DNA from: Balamuthia mandrillaris
Lineage: Eukaryota > Discosea > Longamoebia > Balamuthiidae
Direction: 5' to 3'
Assembly: GCA_031835245.1 (NCBI GenBank)
Contig: JAVKOQ010000171.1
Span: 1 to 64,000 of the forward strand
Length of the DNA: 64,000 nucleotides
A program made the position numbers and the translations under genes. The notes beneath the pieces were generated by a model, which ran no database searches, had not been told where the DNA came from, and saw only the letters and a list, made by a program, of their open reading frames with translations. Of this stretch, positions 1 through 9,835 are shown in pieces; positions within the stretch are counted from its first letter, which is position 1; each line of letters starts with the position of its first letter.

Positions 1-16
1 TCTCATCAGTATTTGC

Positions 17-964
17 ATGGCTGACAACGTTTCCTCCTCAAAGAAACTACAAGAAAGAAAGTATCGAGGCGAAAGGCTGACGCCTTTAATGAGCGCGGCA
101 GAAAGAACACGAAAGTTCAGGGAACAACAAAAGAAACAAGTTCTCAGTCGGTTCATTCCTACAACCCCGAAACACAGAGAATTAGCGGCAACGGCGTTTG
201 AAGACGAGCCGGCTACTTTCTCTCGAACGGGCTACTGGCAACTGAAGGAGGATCGCGGCGGCTATGCAGTGGTCCTCCTTATCCATGCAGTTAGAAAGGA
301 GCTATGCACGGGCTGTTCGAAGGACATAGAAGAGCTTGCTGGACAGTTGCCAAAACAGTATAAAAAGAAGACTAACCGTGAGGAGCAGGTAACTGTTCGT
401 CTTGGTTGGTGGTCTCGCTACCGTAAAAGCATTGTGGAAGTCAAAGGCACAAGCCATCCACTCTCCAAAAAGTGGCTAAACAAACATAAGCCGATATTTG
501 AGAAGGTGGCCTCTCATTTGAAGCAGCAGTTTCCGGAGCTGTTTGCGAGGTACATGGAGGTAAACGTTGAAGTGGAAAAGGCTTCTGGAAAACATAATCC
601 GTTTGCTCCATTTGGTATGTTTTTTTTTTAAATTTTATCAACACACATCTTTTGTTTATTTACCTCTTGTATTTCTCCTAGTACAGCAACAATAGTTATA
701 AATGTTAACTTCTGCGTGAGTGCTCATTTAGACAAAAATGACTATAGGGGTGGAGTAACAGCAATCCTTGTTCTTGGTACCTTTACGGATGGTGGTGCTC
801 TTGTGTTACCAGAACTAAACATAAGAATAGAAGCAAAACCTGGAGATTTGATTTTTTTTAATGGTTTTGATATTAAACACAAAGTGGAACCTTATTTTGG
901 CGGAACAAGATACTCCATTGTATTTTTTTGTCATCACGATATGCTCAGTTTTGTATTGCAGTGA
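17..964 (+). CDS. TET/JBP-type 2-oxoglutarate/Fe(II) dioxygenase-like protein
   Basis: Two exons, 17-614 and 696-964, joined in phase across an 81-bp GT-AG intron; about 288 residues. Using the earlier AGs at 680-681 or 685-686 runs into a stop or breaks the fold, so the AG at 694-695 is preferred. The C-terminal half has the double-stranded beta-helix signature: an HLDKND segment giving the metal-binding HxD pair, a GGAL/LPE strand, a KPGDLIFF strand, the distal histidine in KHKVEP, and the 2-oxoglutarate-binding arginine in GGTRYS. The basic N-terminal 190 residues match nothing I know. Relatives of this fold modify nucleic-acid bases and often travel with transposases; the next gene is a transposase. 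The true substrate cannot be read from sequence. The first ATG lies 17 bases from the window edge, so an earlier exon is possible. Confidence 0.72.
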
Positions 965-1265
965 ATTAATTATTAATAAAAGGAAGGTATCTCTGTTCGA
1001 CTCCAAGTGAAGCAACTTTTGTTTTTTTTATTTTTTATTTTTGATCTTTGTTTGAAATCTTTTCTTCATATATTTTATCATAAAAGGTGGAGATCTTCCT
1101 AGTCGACATAAATTATGGCCTCCAATAAGCATTTGTTTTAGTGATTGAAATTCATTGGTGGGTTTCTGTTGATTTATGAATTATGATTTGTTATTCAAGT
1201 CCGAAATATTCGGAGTAAAAAATGGCACCAAATGTATAACGGTTATATTTCCATATTAAGATTGT
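965..1265. other. AT-rich spacer between oxygenase and transposase
   Basis: AT-rich DNA with several runs of T and AATAAA-like signals just after the oxygenase stop (ATTAATAAAAGG near 970). It probably carries the oxygenase 3' end and the transposase promoter. I found no clear terminal inverted repeat by eye. Confidence 0.4.
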
Positions 1266-3459
1266 ATGACCTTTGAAAAAATAAGAAATAGCAGTTTGAT
1301 ATTTTCTTTTGTCAAACGTGAAAGCAGTAGCCCAAGTTCCAACAGAATGAAAACCACTTCTCATCAGCAGCACTATAAAGGTTGGAGCTTTGTTTCTTCT
1401 ATCCCTGTCAAGGATTTACCCCTATTCATGCTTGGCTTGTCCCCTGGTGCCCCGGTTGCCTTTCGATGTCGTTGGAAAACCAAAGGGATTGTTTGGTCAA
1501 AAGACGTTTCCGCCTGGAATCAGGTGAACCCGAGAGAAGGCCCAAATCTGGAGCTCAGTGTTGGAGAGGCGAAGAGGAATACCCCAGTGCTCTCTGAAGT
1601 TGTTTGGTGCAATGGCAAAATGGACTGCACCCCGCCAGCGAGTGCCAGTAACAAACGGATGAGTGCCTGCGGAAAACAGGCTCGATGGGCCATCTTTTCG
1701 GAGGATCTCCACACAGCGTGGATCTACCACACCGGGAGCCATGGAGAACGTTTCGCCCTCTACCACGATGTGCTGCCTGTTCCTGCTTTTCTTAAGAAGG
1801 AGATTCTTTCACGGGATGGATTGGAAACCAGTGCAGGAGGCCTAATCACTGCATCCTCTGCAAGGCGCCAGTTGGAAGCAGGGGCGATGTCTGGCTTGCC
1901 TGCTGCCATCCCAAAAGAGCTGCTGCCATCTGTGGCCAAGATTCAAGACATCATCGCATACGGAAGGAGGAAGCAGCGAGGTCAACAAGGGGAGCAGCCG
2001 TTAAGCCGCCAAGAGAGACTGCAACAAGCGTTGTCCCGAGAAACTATGTCCCCCTTCGTAGCTTGGCCTCGGCGGAGCCTCAGAGAGGGATACTTTCGCA
2101 CGCAGCAGCAGCTGCAAAGTAGTTGGATGATCATTCTTCTGGCGCCCCGTGCAGGAGAGCTTCTGGAAATGTGGGGCCAGGACATTGTAGGGCTGGACGC
2201 AATCTGGAAGCTTTCCAAAGCCGAGTTCCCAGTGTGGGGCTTGGTAGTTGAGGATGAACTTGGTCATCTGTGGCCAGTGGGCTTCCTTATTACCAACAAG
2301 GCCAAGGCAGAGGCGATTACCTTCTTCCTTCAGCTGCTTCAAACAAAGATGGCAGCTGACTTCCCAGACATCAACTGGAACCCCATTATAATGATGGACA
2401 AGGATAGGACAATCCGAAAGGCTGCAGTGGATGCAGGTTTCTCTTTTCTTTTGTGTGAGTTTCACGTTCAAAAACGATGGAGGCAAAAAACCTTGCGTTA
2501 TAAAGATGGTACTTTGTTGTTACCTCTTGTTTCCTTTTGTCTTTGATTTCGTCATTACTAACGCTGCGCTATGTTCCTTTTTCCTCGCAGACCAATCCGC
2601 GATCATGGCTTTGTTGAAACGTGTTCAGCATGCTCCGACAGAGGAAGAGGAAGAGGAGGCGCTTGAGCTGCTTGAATCGTCGTTCGGTGACTTTTACACC
2701 TACTTCAAAGCCAACTGGTTGTCTGCTGATTGGAAAGATGCGTGGACGACCAGAAGTCGCCCTGGTTTCAGAGAAGGCCTGTACAACACCAACAACGCGA
2801 CGGAAGCTTTATGGAAGAAGGTAGTGCGGCTGGACTTCCATCAAAAAAAGGCCAAAGCACCAGAAACTATGCAGGTTACCTTGGGAGAAACGACCCTTGC
2901 ATCGCACGACCTGGCGTTTCAGCAGAGATTGGCGGCCAAAAAGAAACCTAGACCTTCCAGGAGTATCCGCGCACTCTGGATAAGGCAGGCAAAGGGCTGG
3001 AAACTGGCACAGGAAGGCTACTTCTCTCCGATAACCAACCGTCACTTCTCCTTTGGCAAATACTACGTGTGTTTCGACTCTTGGCACTGTAGCTGCAACT
3101 TCTACCGTTGCACTGGCAAACGGTGTAAGCACATTTTTGCGCTGAGCTACCACTTTCAAAGGGAGTTCCCACGAGAAAGCTGTCCTTTTGACCATCCACA
3201 TCCTGCTTCTGTTCGAATTCCCACAGATCCTGCTGCAGTCGAAAGCGATCCCAGCGATGACAGCGACTCTGACCCTACCAACACTTCTAGTGATGATAGC
3301 GGCCGTGTCTATGAGGACACCACCAGCGATGATGACAAGGAGGAGGGCACCGATGATGATCATTGTCACCCAGATAAAGCGGAAGCAGCAGCCGCAGATA
3401 AAGATGAGGAGGAGGATGATGATGATGATGATGATGATATTATGATTATATCTTGTTAG
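1266..3459 (+). CDS. Mutator-like (MULE) transposase with SWIM zinc finger
   Basis: Two exons, 1266-2508 and 2591-3459, spliced in phase over an 82-bp intron; about 703 residues. The middle shows the MULE DDE core: DIVGLDAIWK (first D), IIMMDKDRTIRKA (second D), the CEFHVQKRW block and a glutamate in the NNATEALWKK stretch. Near the C terminus CSCNF followed by CKH gives the CxC...CxH SWIM finger typical of MULE/FAR1 proteins. The last 90 residues are an acidic Asp/Glu tail ending in a run of aspartates. Transposases of this class cut and paste DNA flanked by terminal inverted repeats. A later methionine at 1347 is an alternative start. The frame is intact on both sides of the intron, so the gene may be young or domesticated. 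Confidence 0.82.
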
Positions 3460-3850
3460 ATTATATAGGTATTCCTATACAAAAATTGAAAAAATTGCTA
3501 CTTTGACCCACTTTATCCGTTAGACTTATAGACTTAGAGTTTTATAGGATGGACCATGGGGAGTTGAATGCCGTAGGTTCTGAGTACCCACACCTAACCC
3601 TAACCTTGACATGAATAGCACATGCCCACAACACCTATTGCAGGAGAGGTACTGGCTCCTTACCTGTAGCAATCACCAGGACCTTGTTCTTGAAATATCA
3701 CATATGGATCCTGGATTGCCCAGACAACATCCATGCCTGCACAATGTCATCATATGTGCTTTCACTTGATATTTCACCGTTGTCAAGATGGGGTGTCATC
3801 ACCCACAGGACCTTATCCACACCACTTATGTGTCCCTTTAGGCTCTTGTG
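3460..3850. other. Intergenic region with two telomere-like units
   Basis: Follows the transposase stop. Around 3592-3606 the sequence CCTAACCCTAACC appears, about two units of a TTAGGG-type telomere repeat read on the other strand. Otherwise no gene is apparent; the 3' end of the minus-strand orphan at 3851 lies at the right border. Confidence 0.35.
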
Positions 3851-4651
3851 TCACGTTATGGTCACCTTCATGTTGTTTGTGTTGTCCATATGGGTTATTT
3901 TCCAGCTATAGGTAGTGTTAGGTTGCATAGGGGCAAAACACACGCCTGACCAAAGGGTGCTTTTCAATACATCAGTGAGTTCATGACCCATGTGAAAGCA
4001 GTTATCCAAGTTGACATTCACCCATGCCTCATACAGCAACAAGCCATCCTCCTCGTCCAAAAAAGCGCCCACATCATCAGGCACATGTTCTGGGATCTTG
4101 CTCCAGCTGATACTCATGGTATTGCTGATGAGATCGGAGGGCATAAATGGAGCAACTTGATGGGCATCAACTGACTTGGAGCATGTGTTAAAGGCCCCCA
4201 GTTTTAAGCTCTGCATGCATGTGGCCCTGAATAACATATAGCCATCCACAACTATCATGTGCTTGGTGACGCCCTTGCTTGGGTCGTTGATGTAAGTGCT
4301 TACAGTGTGGTAGGAACAGGTCCACCTGAGCATTGTTCCCATGATCCCAATCCTGCCATTCACATATTCAATCTCATGTTCCATGATTTGCTCAGGCGTT
4401 ATGTCACTCAGAGGCATGCCGTCCACCCACTCCACCATGATATCCAGACGCACAGCAGACTGGTGGTGCTTGTTCGTGCTAATACCAATTAGGCTTTCCA
4501 ATATCATGGTGTACCCCTTGGACTTTCTTGTGTACTCCAACCACCACGTCCCACGCTCGTTGTCCACACCAAAAGTGGCTTTGGGCATACACTCAGCGAG
4601 GTAAATCCCCACCCGTTTGTGGTTAAGTGTGAGGTCCATCTTTGTTTTCAA
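3851..4651 (-). CDS. Orphan protein of 266 residues, intronless
   Basis: A continuous minus-strand frame with ATG at 4651 and TGA at 3851-3853. I recognise no family. Composition is that of a normal globular protein: many Trp, Met, Cys and His, few low-complexity runs, and no transmembrane span or signal peptide. An acidic DDVGAFLDEEDG loop stands near residue 200. Most genes in this window have introns, so this intronless frame next to a transposase could be mobile-element cargo, a viral gene or a lineage-specific gene. A second in-frame methionine four residues in is an alternative start. Confidence 0.5.
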   Translation of the reverse strand: MKTKMDLTLNHKRVGIYLAECMPKATFGVDNERGTWWLEYTRKSKGYTMILESLIGISTNKHHQSAVRLDIMVEWVDGMPLSDITPEQIMEHEIEYVNGRIGIMGTMLRWTCSYHTVSTYINDPSKGVTKHMIVVDGYMLFRATCMQSLKLGAFNTCSKSVDAHQVAPFMPSDLISNTMSISWSKIPEHVPDDVGAFLDEEDGLLLYEAWVNVNLDNCFHMGHELTDVLKSTLWSGVCFAPMQPNTTYSWKITHMDNTNNMKVTIT

Positions 4652-4728
4652 TCAGTTTTGCAAAACACATCTTTTTGAATGTTTTCCAAGAAGTATAGAT
4701 TTTAAATAAGTAGCATTCTCTGTAAGCC

Positions 4729-5280
4729 ATGTCGACGAGAATTACCCGAAATTTGCAATATCTCACCGCAACACCAGTTAAGCATGAAGCGGAGAGGAAC
4801 GGGTTCACATGCTTCATGCAGACCCCAAGCGCCAGGCTCTCGAGCGTGACTGGCTCTCTACCGAAGGTGACCCTTAGCTTGCCTCCCGTGGATTGTCTCA
4901 TGACGCACTACCCCTGGTTCGAAGATTCCCACGCACGCACGATCTCGCTGCAGATCTCGTGCTCGGTGGATGTGTGGCAACGCTTTCTTTCATCAGAAAG
5001 GAGGTCATTGGAGAGGTCGCTGGTAAAGAGGGCAGCAAAGAGGTTGTTGAAGTGGTCGGCAAAGAGGTCGGTAAAGAGGGCAGCAAAGAGGTCGTTGAAG
5101 TGGTCGTCGAAGAGGTCGGCAAAGAGGTCGTCAAAGAGGTCAGTAGCAAACGTGGATGGCAAGTGCAGTCTGAGGTCCTTGTTAAGGAAGAACAAGAGAA
5201 AAAAGCAAACAAAACAAGCAAAGCGAATCAAAGCTGAGTGCAAGCGCCAAGCCCAAGATCGCAAAACACAAGGGAAATGA
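4729..5280 (+). CDS. Doubtful ORF built on a degenerate tandem repeat
   Basis: An ATG-initiated frame of 183 residues whose second half is Lys/Arg/Ser repeats (KRSVKRAAKRS-like). The +1 frame and the minus strand are also open here because the DNA is a short repeat lacking stops, so the coding frame cannot be chosen from sequence. No family is recognised. It may be a non-coding repeat. Confidence 0.2.
   Translation: MSTRITRNLQYLTATPVKHEAERNGFTCFMQTPSARLSSVTGSLPKVTLSLPPVDCLMTHYPWFEDSHARTISLQISCSVDVWQRFLSSERRSLERSLVKRAAKRLLKWSAKRSVKRAAKRSLKWSSKRSAKRSSKRSVANVDGKCSLRSLLRKNKRKKQTKQAKRIKAECKRQAQDRKTQGK
4998..5150. repeat. Degenerate tandem repeat of GAGGTCG(G/T)(C/T)AAA-type units
   Basis: Imperfect units of about 12 to 15 bases (AAAGAGG, TCGGCAAAGAGG, TCGTTGAAGTGG) are repeated across roughly 150 bp, with a larger period near 54 bp (AGGGCAGCAAAGAGG appears near 5028 and 5080). 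All frames are open through it. Confidence 0.65.
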
Positions 5281-5328
5281 TAGGGGGAAAAAAAAAAACG
5301 TCGAGGGTCCCAGCGGCTTGCTGCAATC

Positions 5329-5832
5329 TTGTTTCATTTAAAAAATAAGATGGAAGAAAGAACTCTCACGCATTTTGTCAAGCGACTGGAGGATGGGAAG
5401 GAAAACGAAGCTTTTTTCATTTGGGACAGTGCAAGCGCCCGGTCCGAAGGATGGAGTGCTTCCCTTGCTTGCAACAATGAAGCATGTGAGGTCTTTGTAC
5501 AAGTTCTTCGCCCATGTCATCGCTACTCTTTTGAGCTTCAAGTTCTTCGAGCTGGAGGAGAGGACTGGCGGTCCAGCTCAAACCAGATCTGTGCATACCT
5601 AGATGATGGAAATGTCTATGGCAGCTATAAACAGCTTCTGAGAAAAAGTAAGAAGACATGGAACCAAGTTGGAGACGTGGCTGGAATCGTCCTGGAAGGA
5701 GGCGCTGCCAAACTTATTTGCAAAGGAGAACATGTGGCCAGCATTGACTTAGGACATAATGATGTACTGTTGGTGGTTCGTGTTCACCCTGGAGGATGGT
5801 TGCAGCTTGTCCATAATCAAAAGCATAAATAA
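5329..5832 (+). CDS. Orphan protein of about 160-167 residues
   Basis: A single open frame ending with TAA at 5830-5832; the second methionine at 5350 (MEERTLTHF) is the likelier start. It looks like a mixed alpha/beta globular protein (EVFVQVLR, FELQVLRAGG, LLVVRVHPGG) with no signal peptide or membrane span. I recognise no family. Its strand-rich pattern is loosely like a beta-sandwich such as SPRY, but no diagnostic motif is present. The normal amino-acid mix, in contrast to the repeat just upstream, argues that it is coding. Confidence 0.5.
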   Translation: MFHLKNKMEERTLTHFVKRLEDGKENEAFFIWDSASARSEGWSASLACNNEACEVFVQVLRPCHRYSFELQVLRAGGEDWRSSSNQICAYLDDGNVYGSYKQLLRKSKKTWNQVGDVAGIVLEGGAAKLICKGEHVASIDLGHNDVLLVVRVHPGGWLQLVHNQKHK

Positions 5833-5980
5833 AAACAAACGAAGACGAAGAGCAGCAGTTAAAACAGGTTGGGAGGATTTCTGACATCCCTGGCTGTCGA
5901 GAGCTTCTTTGAGGAGGAGTGGGAACAGGAGATAGAGTCAAATAAAATAACTGTATTACTTTTTTCGAGTTGCAAGAAAG
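5833..5980. other. Convergent 3' region
   Basis: A short spacer between the stops of two converging genes. It contains AATAAAA near 5941, usable as a plus-strand poly(A) signal. No gene is seen. Confidence 0.35.
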
Positions 5981-7948
5981 TTAATACTGCCTCTCAGTTG
6001 CTCGCAAAGCATCTCCTATTTGTCTAAGCGCGGCATCACCATAAAATGAAGCTACACTGACCACAGAAATAGAGGTGGAGATGGTCGATCCAGTAGAGTC
6101 ATGCTGTTGGCTTGGCACAAAACGGAACCTGCAAGCACCTGAAGGGCATTCCTCACACGAATGCCTAAAGCTGCTTTTCCTTGCTCCAAAGCGCTTTGGA
6201 GGAGGTCCTATGCTGGAGGGAGAGACCATGGCGCCGCACTTCCTGCAGTTTTGTTGCACATTTCTCTTGGAGTTGCGGTTCGTCCATTGGTGATTGCAGT
6301 TCTCACATGTATATACACCGTAGCCGAAGGCCTGTTCAAGAGGAATGGCGTCATAGCGAACTTTGCATACTTTGCAACGAGAGACGGGCTTGTGGATGGG
6401 CACCATCTTCCACCACGTTCTGTTGTTGCATTCCTCACAGCCAAACTGCCGAAGCTCTCTGTATTTCTTGTCATGATGTTGCAAGTTTTCAGCAGTGAGT
6501 GTTGCCACTTGACGGCTTCCATTTCTGTTTCTATTTCCGTTTCTATCCCCGTTTCTCTCGCCTCTGACAATGTTTCTATTTTCATTTCCGTTACTGTTGC
6601 CGTTTTGTCCTCTTCCGTTGCTCGTTGCTTCTCCATCTTCTTGATCCTCGAGCGAGTATTGTTTGCACAACGCGGAGAACTCTTGACGTTTCGCAATGGG
6701 CAAAGCGTTAATCTTTTGACGAAGACTGTCGTGCAACTGGGGCACAAGAAGCTGCACATCCTGTGCCGCGTAGTCGATCATGTCAGCGGTGAGAGGACGT
6801 CGCGTCCACAAACTCATGTTTCGATGCTTCTGCTTGAAGTGGTCCTTTGAGGTATGGATGAGGTCCTGATCTTGCACGTAGGTTGACAGAAGAAAGTTGA
6901 GGGATGGGGACTGAGGATCTCCTGTCAATACGCGGTGGGCCAACTGCACGTCGAACACGTTTCGCAGTCTCACACCATAGTCCGCTCGCAAGGCCCTGGC
7001 GTCGTGGGTACAACCATGCATCACCTTCTCCACACCTGAGTCTTCCAACAGCTGACGAAGCAGCTCCTCTCCACCAAGAGTGGAAGGAGATGTATGGAGA
7101 GCGTTGGATGGTTGGGAAAAGCCATTAACGGAAATGATGTCTTCTGCCGTTTGCACATCGAAGAGGAAGACTTGTTTGGTAAGAGGGATGGCTAGTTGGA
7201 TGAGGGTCGTGAGGCCGTGCCGGGCGCCCAAGCAGTAGCCCTCGCAGTCCACCGCCACGATACGTTCTCGCTGCTTGGTGGCTTCCCAGCGTTCGTAGAT
7301 CTGCTGCAGCACTTCTGTAGCGTCCCTTCCGTTCTCGATCAGGCGAACGCTCCATTGGATTTCGCTCTTCGCCTTCTTTATTGCTTTAATGTTCTCGTTG
7401 TTGATGGCATTGATGGAGAGGTTCTGCTGCTGCCTACGCGGCTGTTGTTCTGGTCTTCGTCTGCGAGAAAGGTATGGAGTCACTCCTCTCACGTGGATCA
7501 CCCAGTCCTCTTGTGGAAGGTAACGTTCCAGCGCATGCGAGAGCTTCTGTACTTGAAGGTCAGCGCGGTAGTCAGGCCAATACCTTCGGAGGTAGTTGCC
7601 AAGCTCGTCAAGAGCTACCGAGTCCACTTTGTCAACCTGCTCTGAAACTATCCTTTGCAGGCGTTCCGTGGGGGCTTCTTCTTGTTCCTCTGCCTCTTCT
7701 TCTTCTTCGAGTGCGTCCATAGCTACAAAGTACTCGTTAGCTCGTTTGTAGAGTAGGAAGCCCTCATGCTCCTCCATTAGCACCTGTCGTGCTACTTTGA
7801 GGAGAGAGAGGTTGTCGAGCTCGTCCCTCCACGTCGGCCAGCGCGAGTTCAGGAGGGGTCCAAGAGCAGAGAGCGAAATTGGCTCGTCTCCTCTTTCTTC
7901 CAAGACCTTGTCCACCAGACTAGCAAACTTCTTATGAGACTGCTTCAT
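5981..7948 (-). CDS. DEDDy 3'-5' exonuclease with N-terminal LOTUS-like repeats and C-terminal Shiftless-like zinc ribbon
   Basis: Intronless, 655 residues. Residues about 7-67 and 92-150 are two similar helical segments with the pattern of OST-HTH/LOTUS RNA-binding modules; this assignment is tentative. Residues about 225-420 form an EXD1/RNase D-type exonuclease with all acidic residues: D234 and E236 in VAVDCEGY, D316 in CTHDARAL, and Y393...D397 in DYAAQDV. A low-complexity Asn/Gly/Arg linker follows (445-480). The C terminus (503-610) has paired cysteines at 504/507, 525/528, 548/551 and 568/571 with WWKMVPI and PVSRCKVC blocks, resembling the zinc-binding domain of the antiviral frameshift inhibitor Shiftless (SHFL). 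The likely role is RNA 3'-end trimming or decay, guided by the flanking RNA-binding modules. I know of no gene with this combination. Confidence 0.8.
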   Translation of the reverse strand: MKQSHKKFASLVDKVLEERGDEPISLSALGPLLNSRWPTWRDELDNLSLLKVARQVLMEEHEGFLLYKRANEYFVAMDALEEEEEAEEQEEAPTERLQRIVSEQVDKVDSVALDELGNYLRRYWPDYRADLQVQKLSHALERYLPQEDWVIHVRGVTPYLSRRRRPEQQPRRQQQNLSINAINNENIKAIKKAKSEIQWSVRLIENGRDATEVLQQIYERWEATKQRERIVAVDCEGYCLGARHGLTTLIQLAIPLTKQVFLFDVQTAEDIISVNGFSQPSNALHTSPSTLGGEELLRQLLEDSGVEKVMHGCTHDARALRADYGVRLRNVFDVQLAHRVLTGDPQSPSLNFLLSTYVQDQDLIHTSKDHFKQKHRNMSLWTRRPLTADMIDYAAQDVQLLVPQLHDSLRQKINALPIAKRQEFSALCKQYSLEDQEDGEATSNGRGQNGNSNGNENRNIVRGERNGDRNGNRNRNGSRQVATLTAENLQHHDKKYRELRQFGCEECNNRTWWKMVPIHKPVSRCKVCKVRYDAIPLEQAFGYGVYTCENCNHQWTNRNSKRNVQQNCRKCGAMVSPSSIGPPPKRFGARKSSFRHSCEECPSGACRFRFVPSQQHDSTGSTISTSISVVSVASFYGDAALRQIGDALRATERQY

Positions 7949-8172
7949 CCTCTCAGTCTCCTTTTTCTACTTTGCCAAACAACGAAAAAAAAAAAAACAG
8001 AGAAAGAGCTCCCCTAGCAAGCTGGTGACGGTGGCTGCCAGGACACACCGACGCGTAGATGGGAAGGAAATTATTTGAAAAATTACTCCTTTTTTTGGGG
8101 GCTTGTGTGCATATATTGCATATCGTGACGACATGATTTATACAAAGAGAGGGCCACTGTGTGTGCCCTTGC
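7949..8172. promoter_or_regulatory. Upstream region of the exonuclease gene and 3' end of the NADAR gene
   Basis: 224 bp between two minus-strand genes. A pyrimidine stretch lies just upstream of the exonuclease ATG on the sense strand (poly-A on the plus strand at 7985-7997). No TATA box is obvious. Confidence 0.3.
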
Positions 8173-8691
8173 TCATGCTTTGCTGGCAAAGTCGTCCATC
8201 AGCTGGACCAGCTTTCGGAGGTGTTCTTCGTTGCGTGCGCCTTCCTCCCGCAGCTCCTCTCGCACTCGTTCCAGAATGATGCCGTTCCAATAGGCCCAAA
8301 ACTCAAAGCCAAAAGCCTCGATGGGTCCTTCGGTGTTAACGAGCACTTTGCGGAGGTCCTCGTTCTGCTCGAACTTGGCGTAGTTGGCCTCATACATGAC
8401 TTGCACCTTGACCTTCTCCCAGTCCTCGCGGAGGCGCCTCTCGCGAGTTTGTCCGAGGCTCCACAGCTGGTTCCCGTCGGTATGGGCCATGATGGTTTCC
8501 TGATATTGAGGGTCGGTGCCTTCAAACTTCATGGCTTGAAAGTACTGTTCACAACTGATATATTTGCGGCCGTTCACAACGAACTTGCGTTGCAAGAAGT
8601 TGTCCATCTCGTCGTAATACGCACCACCGCACTTGCAAGGTCCGCCCATATTGCTGTTGTGTTGATTGCTTTTTTTTTCCTTCTTCTCCAA
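8173..8691 (-). CDS. NADAR-domain protein (YbiA/DUF1768 family)
   Basis: Intronless, 172 residues, or 158 if the second methionine (8649, MGGPCKCGG) is used. Nearly the whole protein is a NADAR domain: an FLQRKFVVNG strand, the CEQYFQAMKFEG helix with the conserved glutamate, a middle Trp/Glu helix (RLREDWEKVK) with VMYEANYAKF, and the closing FWAYWNGIILERVRE segment. NADAR proteins are N-glycosidases acting on riboflavin intermediates or ADP-ribose-type substrates, and are scattered among bacteria, viruses and protists. The N terminus adds a CKCGG motif. It shares a 325-bp head-to-head promoter with the alpha/beta hydrolase. Patchy distribution of the family makes lateral origin possible. 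Confidence 0.85.
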   Translation of the reverse strand: MEKKEKKSNQHNSNMGGPCKCGGAYYDEMDNFLQRKFVVNGRKYISCEQYFQAMKFEGTDPQYQETIMAHTDGNQLWSLGQTRERRLREDWEKVKVQVMYEANYAKFEQNEDLRKVLVNTEGPIEAFGFEFWAYWNGIILERVREELREEGARNEEHLRKLVQLMDDFASKA

Positions 8692-9016
8692 ATTCTTTTG
8701 TTGTTTTGCGTTTTGTTCACTGAAAAGGAATGAGCCGGATGGCCGCCGCTCTTATTCGCTTCGTTTGTCACAGGACGAACCTAGATTTCAGAGGAAGGAT
8801 GAACAATGAGCATTCCAAGGGTGGGTCCTGTTCAAGAAGGCCTCTGAGAAGGTGCGCCTGTAATGCGGTGTGGCCACCGCTCGCTGTTCCGTCAACCTAA
8901 TAGGTTGATGTTTAATCTATGCAAGGTACGAAAACACATCGAAATTCGAACGGTTGGTCTGACCAAAAAGAAAATAAGAAGAAGCAAAGGGGGCGGGGCA
9001 GCAACAGCAGGAGGAG
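8692..9016. promoter_or_regulatory. Bidirectional promoter region
   Basis: 325 bp between the divergent NADAR (-) and hydrolase (+) genes. It includes a short palindrome CAACCTAATAGGTTG at 8896-8910 that could be a factor-binding site. No TATA box is recognised. Confidence 0.35.
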
Positions 9017-9798
9017 ATGGGAGATCAACCACCGCAGAGGGAAGTGACTACCACCAGAAGGAAGACAACGGAGGAAGAAGACAGTGGGTCTTTTCCTGCA
9101 GAAGCCCTGCCTGCTACCAAAGAGCGTAGCAAGTCCGTGTTCGAGCTCATCAGTCCCGAAAAACAACGGCGCTCCAACCTACGCTCAGCGGCCGGTCCCA
9201 CCGCCAAAAGAAGCCTCTTCATGAGTTCCACCCTTAAGGATGACACGTCTGGCGGCGGCGGTGGTGGCAGTGGCGACAGTGGAAGCCGTCAACAGCGGAG
9301 CGCTAGTGAAGGAGGACCCGCTGTGGCGGCGCCCGCCAAGACCTCCCCCTTGAAACAGGGGAGGAAGAGGGCCACAAGGAGCTACTCCGCGCCCTCCTCT
9401 CCCGCAGGAGGGATCAACCCTTGCGTGCTCACTTTTCTCGTCGTTCTTTCTTTGGCCACTGTTTATGTTTTTTGGACCACGAAAGGTTCCTCTGGTTAGT
9501 CTCCTCCTCAACTCACTTTGTTCTCGTTGATGGGACGTTAGTTTCTCATCTTTTTTTTTCAGGATCGACGATGAAAGGTAAACTGGACGGCAACACGATG
9601 ATGTCGTTGAAGCATTGGCCGAGGCAAGTGTTGGAACACCACTCTCGCGGCATTCACGTTCCCATTCTCACCAAAAACGGGCGTACCGCCAATATTTTTG
9701 TGTACACGGCTGGTTCTTCTCGAGACAAGGAGGTTTTGTTGTTGTTGCACGGAGGTATCTTTTCTTTTCGTGGTTCTTTTGCAATTATCTCATGCTTG

Positions 9799-9835
<37 letters not shown>

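Noticed and set aside
3590-3606. Interstitial telomere repeat
   Set aside because: Only about two CCCTAA units are present, which is expected by chance and not evidence of a chromosome end.
8790-8900. Possible SRP RNA Alu-like segment (GTGCGCCTGTAATGC)
   Set aside because: Only the short resemblance was seen; the surrounding sequence did not fold into the Alu domain or show an SRP domain IV.
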